In this document: positions 48,049-64,000 of the stretch, in pieces
Position numbering within the stretch: position 1 is the stretch's first letter
Layout of the letters: each line of letters opens with the position of its first letter
Program-made: the position numbers and the translations under genes
From: Cucumis sativus
Lineage: Eukaryota > Streptophyta > Magnoliopsida > Cucurbitales > Cucurbitaceae
NCBI RefSeq assembly: GCF_000004075.3
Contig: NC_026661.2
Location: 3,534,001-3,598,000, forward strand
Reading direction: 5' to 3'
DNA: 64,000 nt
The notes under the pieces: generated by a model
Told to the model about the DNA's origin: nothing
The model's input: the letters and a program-made list of their open reading frames with translations, nothing else
The model's database searches: none

Positions 48049-51000
48049 AATTTTATTAATAAATGTATTTTTAAGGTTGTTGTTAGTGGACAAAAAAAGA
48101 TAGATTTTTTGAATTAGAAGTTTTGTCTATGAAACCTAAAAAGTTAGACTAAATTTGGAATTGAGGTTTAATTAATTAGTTTCGATATTATTTTTGTGTT
48201 GAAGACATAGCTCATTAGCATAGGTGGAATTGGTAATAAGTTGTTAGAATATGTAATAAATATATTTCTTTCTTTTTTTTTTTTTTTTTTGTGAAGTTTT
48301 ATTTATTAAAAATGTAATATTTGAAAAAAAGAATTAAAAGAAAAAAGAAAAAAGTGGGAAGGTATAGGATTGATGGAATTGAGCTGGCATGGTCCTAGGT
48401 GCTGACGTCACAACCCTGTCCTTCTCAATTAGGCTCTTAAATTATGCTTACGTGTATTTCTATTTACCCAAATCAAAACTCATTTTAACCCCTCCAACCC
48501 TACATTCCTCTCCTTCTCAATTACCATAATACCCTTCTCCTTCCATATACATGCAAATATCAATATGTCCATATAAATTCAATATCTTTTCATATTCCAA
48601 GTTTTTTTTTTTATTAAAAAGATTTATAGGAAAAATATCTTTCTTTTTTCTTTCAAATTGTTATATTACATTTTACCTCAAGTGATGAGATTTTCAAAAA
48701 ATAGTATTTAGTAAAAGAAATCATGCAAATCTTCATATTTTTATATCTAATTCAAATAAAATTGAAATGTTAAGAACTAAATATGTAATGGTATGAATGT
48801 TAAGAAGCAAATATAAATTAGATGTAAAGATTATAAATTAAAAAAAGCTTTTTTTTTTTTTTTGTTATAGTTTTGTGTAATTATAATATAAAATATTGGG
48901 AAAAAGAAAAGGTAGGAGAGGACAGACTTTAAGACAGTAGCATTCTAATGTATTCTAATGTTAGTGTCAGAGAAAAGTACTTTTGGTTGCCATTTGGGTT
49001 AAATTAGGTCAACAAATGGTTTCATTCTTTATAGGAAAAAAAAAATACAACTAAATGAAATAGATAGTAATTAGCATTTATAATAAAGTTGAATCTGGTT
49101 TAATTAAGTTTTGCTTCTAAAGTTTAGATTTTTTAATGTTTAAAAAGTATCTAATAAATCTTTAAACCAAGGAGATGTGAAGTTATGAAGTAGGGAAGGG
49201 GGAAAGGGCAAAAGAGTGAATAAGAGGTTACAGCTAAGGCAAAGTGAGTGAGGGGTGAGGCGCCGAAACCATTTATGCCTTTTTGCGCCGTTAGGCTCTG
49301 TCTTTGGAAGATATGATCCTGTTTGGCTACACCTATTCACTTTATTCTTATCCCTAATAATTCTCGTTTCTTCCTCCTTCCTTCTTCCTTCTTCCCAACT
49401 CCTCCACTGCACTCCAACACAAACAAAACCCCTCTTTAAAAAATATAGAAACCTACATCCAATTTTAAATTTATAAATTTTATCTTTTTATTATTTGCTA
49501 AATTGGAAATTATAATTCTAACTTTTATTAATAATAAAAAAAAAGTTTAGCGATAGAGAAGAGAAGGATAGGAATTTCAAAGGGGAATTCCATTGGTCAA
49601 AGGTAAGTGATGGGTTATGTGTAATGTCTCTCTCTCTCTCTCTCTATTGCGAAATAATGATAATGTGTTTCTCTTTAGGAACACAAAAATAGGTAAGGGT
49701 AGAATTTGGAATCTCATTCCCTTTCTTTCTCTTTGTCACTTCTCATTTACTTAATTCATTCCCAAAGACCATAACCCATCAATTCTCTTCTTAATTACAC
49801 CCCCCAAAAAAAAAAAAAACATTCTCCTTATTAAATCTCTCTCAATTCCAATCTTAATACAAATTAATTAATTTACTCTCTTAATTTAAATTTAAATAAT
49901 TCCTAAAATGGTAGAGAGGGCAAATTTGGAATAGAGAGAGAGAGAAATGAAAACAAACAAACAAAAAGCTGTGCTCTTTCATCACGACAGTTTGCTCAAC
50001 CTCTTTATTTAATCTCTCTTTTCTTTTCAATTTCTTTCTTATGTAATCTTTTAATTTAATAAATAAATAAAGGTGTGGGCCAATGAAATTTTTATCTCAT
50101 TTATTTAAGAATTGTATAGATGCAAATCATTCATTCTTCCTTCATAAAATTCAAATTTATGTATATATAATGTAGTATGGTCTAGCACATTCCACTACAT
50201 CACATCTTAATTAATTAATACGCTTTCTAACATTTTTCAAATGTCAAAAAATGGAAACATTATGCTAAATGCTAAGCACTAACGTGAGCCTTTGTCAACA
50301 TATAATTATATAAATAAATGTAATTTTTTAATTAATCTATACAATTATATGATGTGATTATATATGTCTAACCTTGTTATATGGTTTTTATATAATTGGG
50401 TTTAGTCACGTTATTAGGGGATCCAATGCTCTATGTTCATCTTTTTTATTCATTCCACTAAATTATTCTTCTTTACTTACTCCTTTCATATAATTGATTC
50501 ATTTCTCTTCCAATGTCTCATAAGTTTATAATTATTTTCTTTTCATGTTTTTAGTGAAACAAAAAGATACCATTTTCTTTTCAATTTTGGATAATTACAT
50601 TATGGGTTTTGTCTTTAGACCATCAGAATGTGATTCTAATTTGATTCTCTCTGATTTTCTTTTTTTCTTTTTTTTTTCTACAATAATAATTGTAATTAAC
50701 ATAGTTCATAATAATGCTAATCTCAATAATACAAAATATGATTGACATCATTTATATTTTGTTTAATTATGGTCAAGTTTTTAATGTGTATTTCTGGATG
50801 AAACATACATTATTTTATTATGAATTACACTTATCTTTGTGCAGCTCACTCAAGTGTTCAATCACAAATTGTCACGTGACAAATTTAAAAAAATACTATA
50901 TTTTTTTAATACCTAATTTTTCTTTGTGTGATTGAACTGTATCTATGAATTACTATTTTTTTCATACTCTCCAATCACGTAGATTGAATTATTCTCCTTC

Positions 51001-52555
51001 GATATCTCTTACTTTCTTCTTATCTACCATCAATGAGCTCCAATGTCACGCTAAGACTAACCACTTTATTCTCTTAAAATCAAACAAACTAATGTAGTTT
51101 GTCCTAAAGATAGAGTCGATTCGTTCCATTTAATTGTCGAGAACCTCATCTTGAAAAGATGAAATTTCTATGAAATACATGAATTACTTAGCTTATTGCT
51201 AATTTTTCTTTAGAGATAGTTGTAAATCTAGCAATCAAGTTCAAGGCAATTTGATATAACGAATTTAGATGGGGGATTGTCGTGGATAAATTTTGTTTTA
51301 TTTGTGATTCTTTTAAAATAACTCTTAGCTATGAAAATTGTACGACTTGTAACTACCTTTTGTATTAGGATTAATGGGTATTGATCCAAGAGAAAAATTT
51401 ATGAACTCAGAGAGATTAATAGGCTGTTGAAGTTAATTATAAATTTATAGAGAGGAAGACTAATTAAAAAAGTTGAAACTTGTTAGGATTTTGATTTTTT
51501 TGAGCTTGGAGTTGAAGTAAAGGGTCACTTCCATGTGTTCCGCATTAAGTTATGTTAATTCATCATTTACGTGGCAGCCATGAAAGGACATTCCAAGCTT
51601 AAAACTTACAAGAGCTGGTTTGTGGTTGATGGTGATATAACTGAAATTGACCACGACCTAGGGTTTTAGTCTCACTGTAGAAGTTGAAACAACCCTAGCT
51701 CACTGTTTATTATTTCAACAAAAACATAAGAAGAAAGGAATCTCCATTTGTTTTTGGTTTATCGCTACTACATCTACATGTAATCGTAACATATGAACCG
51801 TGGAGTTTACTATTACGAGGATTGCACCAATTTTAAATACTGATTAGATGTACAAAATTGACACCTCTCATCTTTGAGCTTTTAGTTAGCTAGTGAAGAA
51901 ACACAAACCGTATTCAAAGAAAGAAGTTAAGAGATTGTGTTAGGCCCCCGATGTGAGAAGAAAGAAAAGGGTTCATGGGCTCAGTAACTAAAGGACCTTC
52001 TTATTGGGAATTGCTGAATTGTTTTGGGCCATTTTAGCCGTTGGAGGTTAGTTTGGTTTGATGTCTGACATGTAATCTTGTTTTGAGGGCAACGCCTGTT
52101 CCTATGTGTACTTAGATAGGTCTGGCGCTTCTCGAATCCAGCCGGTTGGCTTCTAACTTATCGTTTAAGTAATTGAAATATCACAAATTGAGTAAATAAA
52201 CCATACGATAATACTAATCAATCTCAGCTACTTCGGTCAAAACCCAAATCAAACGAATCGGTAAGACATGAGAGTTTGACAGTAGAATGGAATTTAGGAT
52301 GAAACTAATATTAGAAGCCATGAAAGTAGTTGATAATTCTAGCACAATCCTCACAGGTCTACATAACAACTTGGGCAAAACAACCACGAAAACTCAGGAA
52401 CATTATATTTATTACTACCACGCGCTCAACTAACTCTTATAATAAACTTGAAAAAACTAGATCTTGAAGAAGATCAGGATAACAGTACATATTGTGTAGA
52501 TACATACAGGAGTCCATCCAGCATGATCAAGCTAGTTAGTTCCGGTTGGCACATT

Positions 52556-55796
<3,241 letters not shown>

Positions 55797-57843
55797 GGAT
55801 GAGTCAGCAAAGGAGTGGGGGATGAAGGAGAAAGGTGAGAAATGAAGGGTTTTAATAGGGTTGCTTCATTCTAAACCGTGAGTAGGATTCGATTTCCACC
55901 TACCACGTGTAATTTTATATTTTGTGTTTGTAAATGGTAAAGTCTTCAAACTATAATACATACATACATACATACATTCATACATACAATTCTCAATGTA
56001 ATAATAATACGTTACATTCTTCTTTTTTTTAATTAATTAATTAATTAATTAATACCTTCTTTTAGCTAATTTAATAATAAATAAATATGCTTTTTTTTAT
56101 TAGGGAAGTAGTAAATGTATTTGGTGACTTCTGGTTTAGGGTTTAGGGTTTGATCGATGGTGCTAAATTTAATTGATTTTATTGTATCATGAATTATTCC
56201 ACTAATGTGTGGTAGGCTTTTTTCTCCCATTCACAACTAACTCACAACCATTGTTTATCTAGTTTTGAATGATGGTGTGGGGAATGGAGTTGGTGTTTGT
56301 GATTCCAATAATAGTGATCATGTTGTATTGTTGTTGACTATTGAAAGCTACACATTCTTGGTTGGTTGATCTATTGAGCTCATTGAGTCTATTTGTCATT
56401 AATGAAAAAAATAAAAAAGTCACAAACCTAATACTATTCCAACATTAGTAGATTAAGTGTTACGAATTAAATTTTATATGGTTTAAAATTTTATTTACAT
56501 CAAAGTTCATCTACCAAATTATGTATATTTAAATCGTTACTTTTATTTCCAATTGCCTTTTAGTTCATTTTTAGTTAATATAACAAATAAATAAAAAAAA
56601 GAAGGGTGTTTTCTTCAAAGCTCCGACCCATGTGAAGGAGAGAGTGTTCACTTAGGGCTAATTCACATACATAATAAATATAAATATTGTTTGCACTAAG
56701 TCTAATATTTTTAGTCTACAAACTCAAGTTTGTATACTCAATTTACATTATTTAAATTTAAAACCCGCATTCTTGTCGGAACATATCAAATTAAATTTTT
56801 TAACAAATAAATTCAAATGTTATTTAAAGACCAAAATGAGTTAGGCTTAACAATAATTAACACAACATACAATTCTAGTGGTATAAAAAAAATTAAAATA
56901 AATATTAAACCCAACATTAAAACTTTAGAAATATTATTTAGGTTTACAAAATCACATTTATCACCAAAATTTTCACAAAACAACAATTTTTTCGAGTTGA
57001 TTACAAAATAAGAACTAAACTGTGGCATGGAATAAAATTGTTTTTAAGTTTGGGAAAGTTTAGGGTTTAGGGAAGTGTGTGTTAACCTATTATTTAATTG
57101 TTAATTATTATTTATTGAGAGTTGATAAAAGGGTTTTAAATGTGTGGAGTTTTTTGTCTTTTCCTGTAACGTATGACAAAAAAGGATTCCTTTTGATTTC
57201 AAGTGATATCTTTATTTTGTTTTATTATTTTTTCGATCAATTCTCTAATTTACCCCCTCACTTCTTAGACCATTGTTAATGACCTAAATTCCATGTCAGT
57301 AATTTCACAAATATTCTATGTTAATCAAACGTTTCATTAATATATATAGACTACTTTTAAATGTTGTAATCTCAACGAAAAATAGTTACTTATTCCACAA
57401 TTCATAAAGAAAGAAAAAGAAAGTTAGAAATTGACATTTTGTGAAATTTAGTATTCGAAATTTGGAAATAATCATTTTCATCTAATTATAATATCTATAT
57501 ATTTTTTTATTAATACTTTAAAAAAGAAAAAAAGAAAAAAAGAAAAAAAGAAAAAATTTATCTTGCTTTTTTATTCAACTCAACGGTGCAAAATTAATAT
57601 TATTCATCTATAGTATAAAAAAATAGAATGTTTGTATATTTGTTAGACATGTTTGACTTATTAGACAAAATAATTAAAATGTTAGAGATTTGTTAGATTT
57701 TTTTTTTTGTTTTACAATTTAATACTTATATACAAGTACAAAATACGTTGTTGTAATATATTAATTACAAAATTAGAGAAGTTTCAAATTTGATAGACAC
57801 TAATTATAGCGATGGGGTTTGGAAAATAAAATGGGAAAAATCA
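55797..57843. other. intergenic: KARI promoter side and UGT 3' flank
   Basis: Holds the probable KARI promoter (a TATTAAAA-like box near 55850-55863 read on the minus strand, telo-box repeats at 56133-56152 and 57058-57073). Simple repeats are (TACA)n at about 55957-55988, (TTAA)n at about 56029-56054 and an A7G-type octamer run at about 57521-57557. No coding frame of note was seen. Confidence 0.55.
56133..56152 (-). promoter_or_regulatory. telo-box repeats (TTTAGGG)n upstream of KARI
   Basis: Nearly three consecutive TTTAGGG units lie about 340 bp upstream of the KARI start codon; on the KARI sense strand they read AAACCCTA. A second two-unit run is at 57058-57073. Telo-boxes are known plant promoter elements in growth-related genes and also contact chromatin factors. 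Function here is inferred from position only. Confidence 0.45.
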
Positions 57844-60800
57844 TCAATATACTTGAGGATTTGTGAGTTGTGTCACAAAATCATGGATGTTCTTATCAGA
57901 TGTTCCATTTTCATTGATCATCACAGCTTCCTTTGCCAACTTCATCCACCTTCTTCCATTTTGTCTCAACTTATGACTCTTCTCTCCCTCCATCACTTTC
58001 CTAACACACAACTCTATTTCTTCTCTTCTAACAATAATCATCCCATTTTCCTTTGAAGTACTAACTCTCACACCAACATTCCACACATCTTCCACAAACT
58101 TAGCATTAGTCATTTGCTCTCCCCATTGTGGCATCGCTACCATTGGAACCCCACAAGTAATAGCCTCTAAAACTGAGTTCCAACCACAATGAGTCATAAA
58201 ACACCCCACTGATTCGTGACCCAAGACTAGGACTTGACAGCACCATTTCACCACCATTCCATGCATCTCTTTTACCTCTTTTTCAAAAAAGCTATTTGGG
58301 AATTCAGGTTCTTTAATGACCCAAAGGAATGGTTTGTTGGTTGCTTTGAGCCCCCATGCAAGCTCCTCCATTTGCTCCTCTCCAAGGTTTGATATTCTGG
58401 TTCCTAATGACACGTAAATGACTGAATTGCGAGCTTTAGAGTTTAACCACCCCATGATTTTCTTGTTGTCATCTTCAGTTGAATTGATTAGATTCATTCC
58501 GTAATCATGGTCGTCGTCCATCAACTCCTTGTTTATGAGTATGGATGGAACTGTTGGTCCAACCATCTTCAGTGGCATCTGGCTTTGTAGATATTCTATT
58601 ACCTGAATTCATGTTACGATAACTTGTTAAATAATTAAACTAATACTTAACTGCATCTATCATATTTGATTAATTAAAAGTTTGTAAAAAAAATAGTTTT
58701 TAGGCTTTCATTTGATAATCGTACGTACCGTTTTAATTTGTTTTTTGAAACTTGAGGTTGTGAACGCAATTTCCACATTTAAGTTTTTTATTGGGAGTTG
58801 ATGATGGAAATGATTCTTTTAGAACTTATAAATAATGAACATGGTTTAGTTGGTACTGGTTGAAGAATGTTTAATATAAGAAAGTGAAAAGGAGAATTAT
58901 CTAAAAGGAATTATATATACGTAGGAAAGTTTTGTTTAGAAAGAATTTATATGTTTTGTTAGAATTTTTTAAACAAATTAAAGTTTAGGAAAAATTATCA
59001 GCTTGACTTCTGATTTTTAAAAGAAAACATTATTTAGTTTCAGAATAAAATAAAAAGAATAGTAAGGTTGGGAAGAAGAAAGGGAGAGGGGAGAAGTGGA
59101 TTTTACTAATTTTGTTAGTTAAAATGGGTTAAATTTGATTAACATCAAACGGTAACCCAATTAATTTAATTACAGGGAAAACCGAAATCAGAACAACTTA
59201 CTATCCTGATTTTAGAGCAGCTTACAGTCCAAATTTTAAGCTCTAGAAGTTCAATCATGGAGTTTTTTTTTTCTGCTGAAAAATTATCATTATGTATAAT
59301 TTCAAGCAAATATAAATATATGGTTTTGTGTTTTGTTAATTATCCTATAATTGTATTGGAATTTTCATGATTCTAAATCAAAGTTTGATAGGTTATTATG
59401 AAATCATGTTTTGATTGGATATGATTACCTACTAGACTTACGGTGAATGTGTTTCCATATTGTAGCCATGAGATTTTGGGACACACTTCGGCACGCACAT
59501 AGGCTTTGGACTTTGCTTTGGAGTGTTTTGCCTTTGGAAAGCTGCTCAGCGTGCATGTATATGACCATGTTTCTTTGCCATGCATTTGAGCATACTCGCT
59601 GTATAGTATATATGACCAATGTTTCTCTGCTATATATGTTAAATATTTTATATATGGGATGACCATGTTCGGTACTAATTTTCCTGATAAATTTGTTATT
59701 CATGTTTATGTTTATCTCTCTACTACTAATTTATGGAAACTAATAAACTATATAACGTTTGATATTAAACTGCACATACTTTATCTCGATTGTTTCTGGT
59801 TTTTCATCATTGTTTCATGGATTTTATACTTTTACATATTAAAGTATTTTTTTAAAAACTTAACCACCGCTTACTCGGCTTGTTAGCTTAACCTTTCTTC
59901 CTTTATTTTTCCTGCGAGGTAGCAGTTTTTGAGTTCTAACCGAATGGAACTACGTGACGACTGCCACATGTTCTGTATAGTTCTGCATATCTACTTTTAT
60001 ATGTACTCACGTTGTTCATGTTACAAGTAAATTAAAATATTTAGATATAAGTGAAAATTTGAAGTATTGTGTATACATATCCGTAGATAGGTGTTTATAA
60101 GTTATAATAAATACATGTTTTGAAATTCATGATAGGGTCTACCTGATATATTATGTTCCAAAGCTCATAGTTTGGCATGCAGTAGACTCCATTGCCTATT
60201 TATATTAAATCTTAAAATATTTTAATTTTTCTTTTCATTCAAACACAAAAATTCCTACTAAATATATAATTTTGTCAACAAACATATTTTTCTTTTGAAC
60301 ACTTTATTATTATTATGAGATAAAAAACTATGATTCATACATGCATCATAGTTTTTTTTTTAATCTACCAACTGGCCAAACTTGTTAAATCATAAGAGAG
60401 AGAGAAACAAAAGTCCAAACAATTTTTATTCCTTTAAAAGATAAAAGAACCAAAATTGTTAATCATAAGAGAGAGGAAAAGAAAAAACAGATAGCTATCC
60501 TTATCTTATTTGTTTACGGACAGCAAAAATTTCATTCCATAAACTTTGTCAAGAAAAGAAAAAGAAAAAGAAAAACAATCATTCCACATAAACGTTTTAT
60601 CTAATTTTGAAAACATAAAAACGAATAAAACTACAAACAACACCCAAAAAGGAAATACACATATAGCATATTTTTAACAAGGAATTAATTTCATACAACA
60701 GTGATGCAGAATTGTACAAAAAAATAAGAAAAATGATAGGTAGCAATGATGACGAGAGTTAGAAGAATTACTTGTGTTTCCAAGGCATGGAAGGAGTTGA

Positions 60801-61470
60801 CGAACATCAATTCAGGGAGGTCATGTAATTGGTCAATCATCAACTTGAGAAAAAATGGATTATTATTCTGTTGGGGATTATTGTTATCAGGTAATAAAAG
60901 AGAAGGAAGGTCAGAAGCATGGAGATCAAGTGGCAATCCAGGCAACAACGATGACACACATGTTGTCTGATCAGCAACAGGAGGAATAATCTTAAAGGAA
61001 CCATGAATGATGTGGTAAAAAATGGCAATAACAGCGCAAGACTGAGTGAAGAAAGGAGCACCACGAAGCCCGAATGCTCTAGCAAGATCCAAAACCCAAG
61101 GCATGAGAGAGTCGTATACCACGAAGGAAAATGGAAAATTTGAGTTTTGGTATTGCGTTACGAGGTTTATTAAATGGAAGCAAATGGAGGTCTTCAGACG
61201 GTGCATGTATGACTCGATCGACTCGGGCTCGGTGCTGTTGTAGGGGGCTCGAGGCCTCTCGAGCACGTTAATAGTGGAGTTCAACGATGAACAACAACTG
61301 AGCTGGTAAGTTGTTGTATTTTTTTCATGGAGGAGGTTGAGGAGAGTGACCTTAAGGCCTTTGAAAGCTAGGCGTTTGGAGAATTGGAGGATGGGGTTTA
61401 TGTGGCCTTGTTCGTCTGGGAATGGAATCACCAAAATGTGAACTTTGCCTTCTTCTCCCACTTTCTCCAT
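57844..61470 (-). CDS. UDP-glycosyltransferase, family 1, UGT74-like
   Basis: Minus strand, two exons: 60772-61470 and 57844-58602, joined in phase 0, giving 485 aa. It transfers a sugar from UDP-sugar to a small acceptor in the cytosol; UGT74 members often form glucose esters of acids such as salicylate, auxins or glucosinolate precursors. The catalytic His is in GHINP (H23) and the partner Asp in VVYDSLMPW (D120). The C-terminal half carries a 44-residue PSPG box from W353 to Q396, with HCGWNSVLEA at 371-380. The box begins WCCQ, where WCPQ is usual, and ends GEQ, where the penultimate acid is normally D. The N-terminal VHILVIPFPDEQGHINP and C-terminal NAKFVEDVWNVGVRV segments are UGT74-like. 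The intron is long for a UGT (2169 bp). A TATAA-like element lies about 45 bp upstream of the ATG. Acceptor substrate unknown. Confidence 0.93.
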
Positions 61471-63515
61471 TTTCCTTTGTTGTCTCTCTTCTATTTTCGA
61501 TTACTTCTCTCTTATAAATCTTTGTTAACGAATGAAGTCGTCACAATGTAATCCAATTTAATTCTCATTTTAGAATTTTGTTTTTTAATAAATTCAATTG
61601 GGTTTTTTCATTCAATTTTTATGGTTTAAAAAGCTCCCTATTTAATGTTTTATATATCCCAATTTAATCCGATCTCTTCAAATTGTTTTTGTTGTCAACT
61701 ATAGGGTCAATTTTTTTTAATTGTGAATATGAGTAAGTGTTCTAACTATTCTTATTAGTAGTTTTGATTGTTTATTACTTGAAATGGTATACTTTTATTA
61801 ATATTTATTAGTAATAGATGATATAATAGTGATAATAATCTATCGATATATATGATTATAGTGTTATTTGGATTTTTTTTAATAGTTTTATGATCATTAG
61901 TCTTGAATTAAATTATATATTTAACATTGACAGGCTGTAAAAAGATAATAATAAATTAATGGCTTTGCACAATATTTATGTACAAATATGCAGTTTAGAA
62001 TTATAATTTGTTATAGAGCTGAAGAAAAGAGTGGAAATTTGTAGGGTTTTCTTTGTGAGAGATAAAAGATTATTCATGATATTCAACCACGTTTTTCACA
62101 TGGTTTGAGGAAAAACCACATGAAATTTAAACGTAATTTGATGCAAGAAAAGAAAAATGATAGATTGGTTATTACTTATTATCCTACTATTTATTATCAT
62201 AATGATTCGAGCGTGCTCAACTTTGGAGTTCATATGATCGAGTCACCGAAAAAGAAGGTGCATCTTGTTGATATAATTTTACACTTAACAAATTAATCTT
62301 CTTTTTGTACTGTTTCTCTTATCTTCTGTACATATTGGTAGATTCATACATAATCCCAATAGTTTCCAACGTGATTCACGCTGTTGGATGATGGGTATAT
62401 ATGCATTAACCAAACTGTGTACTCAAAATTCCATTCCATTTCTGTCTCTTGAACTTAGGTAATTAAGGACTTAATTCTCATTTTTGTTGTTATATATATT
62501 CGGGTTCTTTTTTGTCCACGACTCACTTTGTCCAAGCGAGAGATAATGATAATGGAGTAGGAATGGTGAGAGATAAACGAGAGAGAACGACAGATAAAGG
62601 ATTGAGGGTTTAGAAAGTACAGTACATTAATTGTGTCATGCATGCATGAGTGTAGCAACAAAAACAACTGTTCAATAATTAATTAAAAGGCCCCCAACGC
62701 TATATGGACGTATATATATATATATATATCCATTGAGTGACGCTCTGCTTCTTGATTCTTCCATTCCTTCTTGTCCCAAACAATAGTTAATTAATGCCTT
62801 ACACCCTTGTGAAGTATTTGCACTAAGCTATACAGTCTGTGATGACGCTATGATCACACCCAAATACATATATATTCTTGTGTTTGTTTGCTACCTTAAG
62901 GAATAGAATGATTTTTGCTTAAAAATGTTTCGAGCCAATATACTTGGATTTCAATGGATTTAAATATAAAGTATGTGATTGAACTCATCATTTTCTAATT
63001 TAAAAGTAAAAAACTTTTGAAGCTATTCATGATCAAAGATGATATTCTTTTGCTTCTAAACGTTTTGGGTATTTGACGAATATTCAAGTGTTGAGCAAAG
63101 ATTACAAATTACATTGGAAACATGTGAGATTTTATTATTTAAATGTTTCTAAATGAAATGTTATTCCTTCTATGCATAAAAAGAAAGGTTTTTTTATTTA
63201 GAAAATGTGTTCTACAACATGTTTGTTCTTGTTTGTGTGTTCTTGTGATTACCCTTTTAATAGGCATTTTATATACTTCTTAAAAACTTGATACATGTTA
63301 AGTCTATCAATATGTAATTTTTCTTAAAAACTCGATACATGTTGAGTCTATCAATATACAATTTTGCTATATTTTATAAATATTGCTTTAGTTTGGATTA
63401 GGTGTAGTATTTGAAAATTACATTCAAGAATTTTAAAACCCCACCCATCTGTGTATGAATTAATGAAAAGAAAAAAGAACTCCAACAAAATGTTCAGTCA
63501 ATACACAGATATTAG
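61471..63515. other. intergenic between the UGT gene and the UGT pseudogene
   Basis: AT-rich. Contains a TA run (62710-62730) and a 44-bp-period tandem duplication (63277-63320 / 63321-63364). No trace of a UGT first exon was found on the plus strand, so that part of the downstream pseudogene is missing or outside recognition. Confidence 0.5.
63277..63364. repeat. two tandem copies of a 44-bp unit
   Basis: TTCTTAAAAACTTGATACAT at 63277 and TTCTTAAAAACTCGATACAT at 63321, each followed by GTTRAGTCTATCAATAT. Copies differ at a few positions. The tail resembles the dispersed repeat family. Confidence 0.8.
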
Positions 63516-64000
63516 AGTGGAATATATATACAAAAGAATGTAGCACACTAAAGACAGTAGCACCAACAGTACTTGTTCCATCAACACTCATAAACAAAGG
63601 AATGAATGACCATATAACTAAGGAATCGATAGGGTAAAATCAACCGAGAAGAAGAAAAAATAATCAAGTGGTTGGAACTCCAAACACAACAACTCAGTGG
63701 TTTACGTATCATTTGAAAGTGTATCAAAAGTTGGAAGAAGATCGAGCAAGTGGAGCAGATTGCATGGGGGCTTATAGCAGCCAACGTAGTGTTCCTTTGG
63801 GTCATTAAGGAGGAAGAATTAGTTCAAAATAAGCTTCCAAAAAGCTTCTTTGAAGACACAAAAGAGATGGGGGAATGGAATTGGTGGTGAAATCTATATA
63901 ATGGTACTCCCCAAGTCCAAGTTTTGGCTCACAAATCAGTGGGGTGTTTTGTCACTCTCATTGTGGTTGGAACTCAGTTTTAGAGGCTCTTACCTGTGAA
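63516..64000 (+). pseudogene. decayed UGT74-like second exon, truncated by the window edge
   Basis: The plus strand reads, across several frames, the same order as exon 2 of the intact UGT: VEYIYKRM near 63518, APTVLVPSTLINK near 63560, NSVVYVSFES near 63690, QVEQIAWGL and FLWVIKEEEL near 63745-63810, LPKSFFEDTKEMG near 63835, then PQVQVLAHKSVGCFVT and WNSVLEALTCE inside the PSPG box near 63910-64000. Frames change several times: before NSVVYVSF, before the PSPG box, and by two extra bases inside the expected HCGW motif near 63955. An in-frame stop follows IYKRM. It is in opposite orientation to the intact gene. The PSPG box continues past the right edge. Confidence 0.85.

Larger units (their letters stand above)
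47003..52555. other. 5.5-kb intergenic region (TTL upstream, KARI downstream)
   Basis: The 250 bp next to TTL is pyrimidine-rich in the sense direction, like a plant 5' UTR. The rest is AT-rich with many simple repeats: TA run near 47440-47458, (CTTT)n 47822-47850, poly-A 48020-48047, poly-T near 48270-48290, (TC)n 49626-49645. Short frames (for example 49140-49412) have no motif or sensible codon use. 51540-52160 is somewhat richer in G+C but unrecognised. No gene is supported. Confidence 0.5.

Noticed and set aside
49140-49476. Frames on both strands in the TTL-KARI spacer
   Set aside because: Low-complexity purine/pyrimidine sequence read both ways; no recognisable protein.
59373-59703. 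Frames on both strands inside the UGT intron as a possible nested gene
   Set aside because: Different frames over the same bases without motifs; the UGT exons splice cleanly across the interval.

Overview
The window is AT-rich plant nuclear DNA. It holds intron-containing genes with GT-AG splice sites, a Ty1/copia retrotransposon end, a Mutator-like element and plant-specific families: WS/DGAT acyltransferases, TTL, chloroplast KARI, UGT74-like glycosyltransferases and a plant ADP/ATP carrier. It is clearly a dicot. The gene style and a recurring short 'ctatcaatgatag' dispersed repeat look like Cucurbitaceae (cucumber/melon relatives), but that is an impression, not something proved here.

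Layout, left to right. 1-1642: 3' end of a copia element (reverse transcriptase, RNase H, 3' LTR), broken by a perfect 104-bp tandem duplication. 2614-6294 (+): BUB1-type mitotic checkpoint kinase, 14 exons. 9224-10690 (+): mitochondrial ADP/ATP carrier, 3 coding exons plus a probable intron in the 5' leader. 11800-13005 (+): single-exon secreted leucine-rich-repeat protein of the LRX type without an extensin tail. 13663-15404: a 1.74-kb non-autonomous Mutator-like element flanked by a 9-bp target-site duplication; it contains a 685-bp hairpin. 16834-40033: a cluster of four WS/DGAT-like O-acyltransferase genes with the same five-exon structure. Copies 1 (+) and 3 (-) are intact, copy 2 (+) is open except for one in-frame TGA, and copy 4 (+) is a multiply broken pseudogene. 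43720-47002 (-): TPR-thioredoxin-like (TTL) protein, 7 exons. 52556-55796 (-): chloroplast ketol-acid reductoisomerase, 10 exons. 57844-61470 (-): UGT74-like glycosyltransferase with one 2.2-kb intron. About 63516-64000 (+): a decayed second-exon copy of a related UGT, running off the window.

The single-copy genes (BUB1, carrier, TTL, KARI) are unrelated housekeeping or signalling genes and do not form a pathway. The parts most likely to be lineage-specific are the acyltransferase cluster (birth, inversion and loss of copies), the UGT pair and the hairpin-bearing Mutator element. Exon boundaries were read by eye from splice consensus, reading-frame continuity and, for the acyltransferases, agreement between paralogues. 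No database search was possible. No tRNA, rRNA or CRISPR array was seen.
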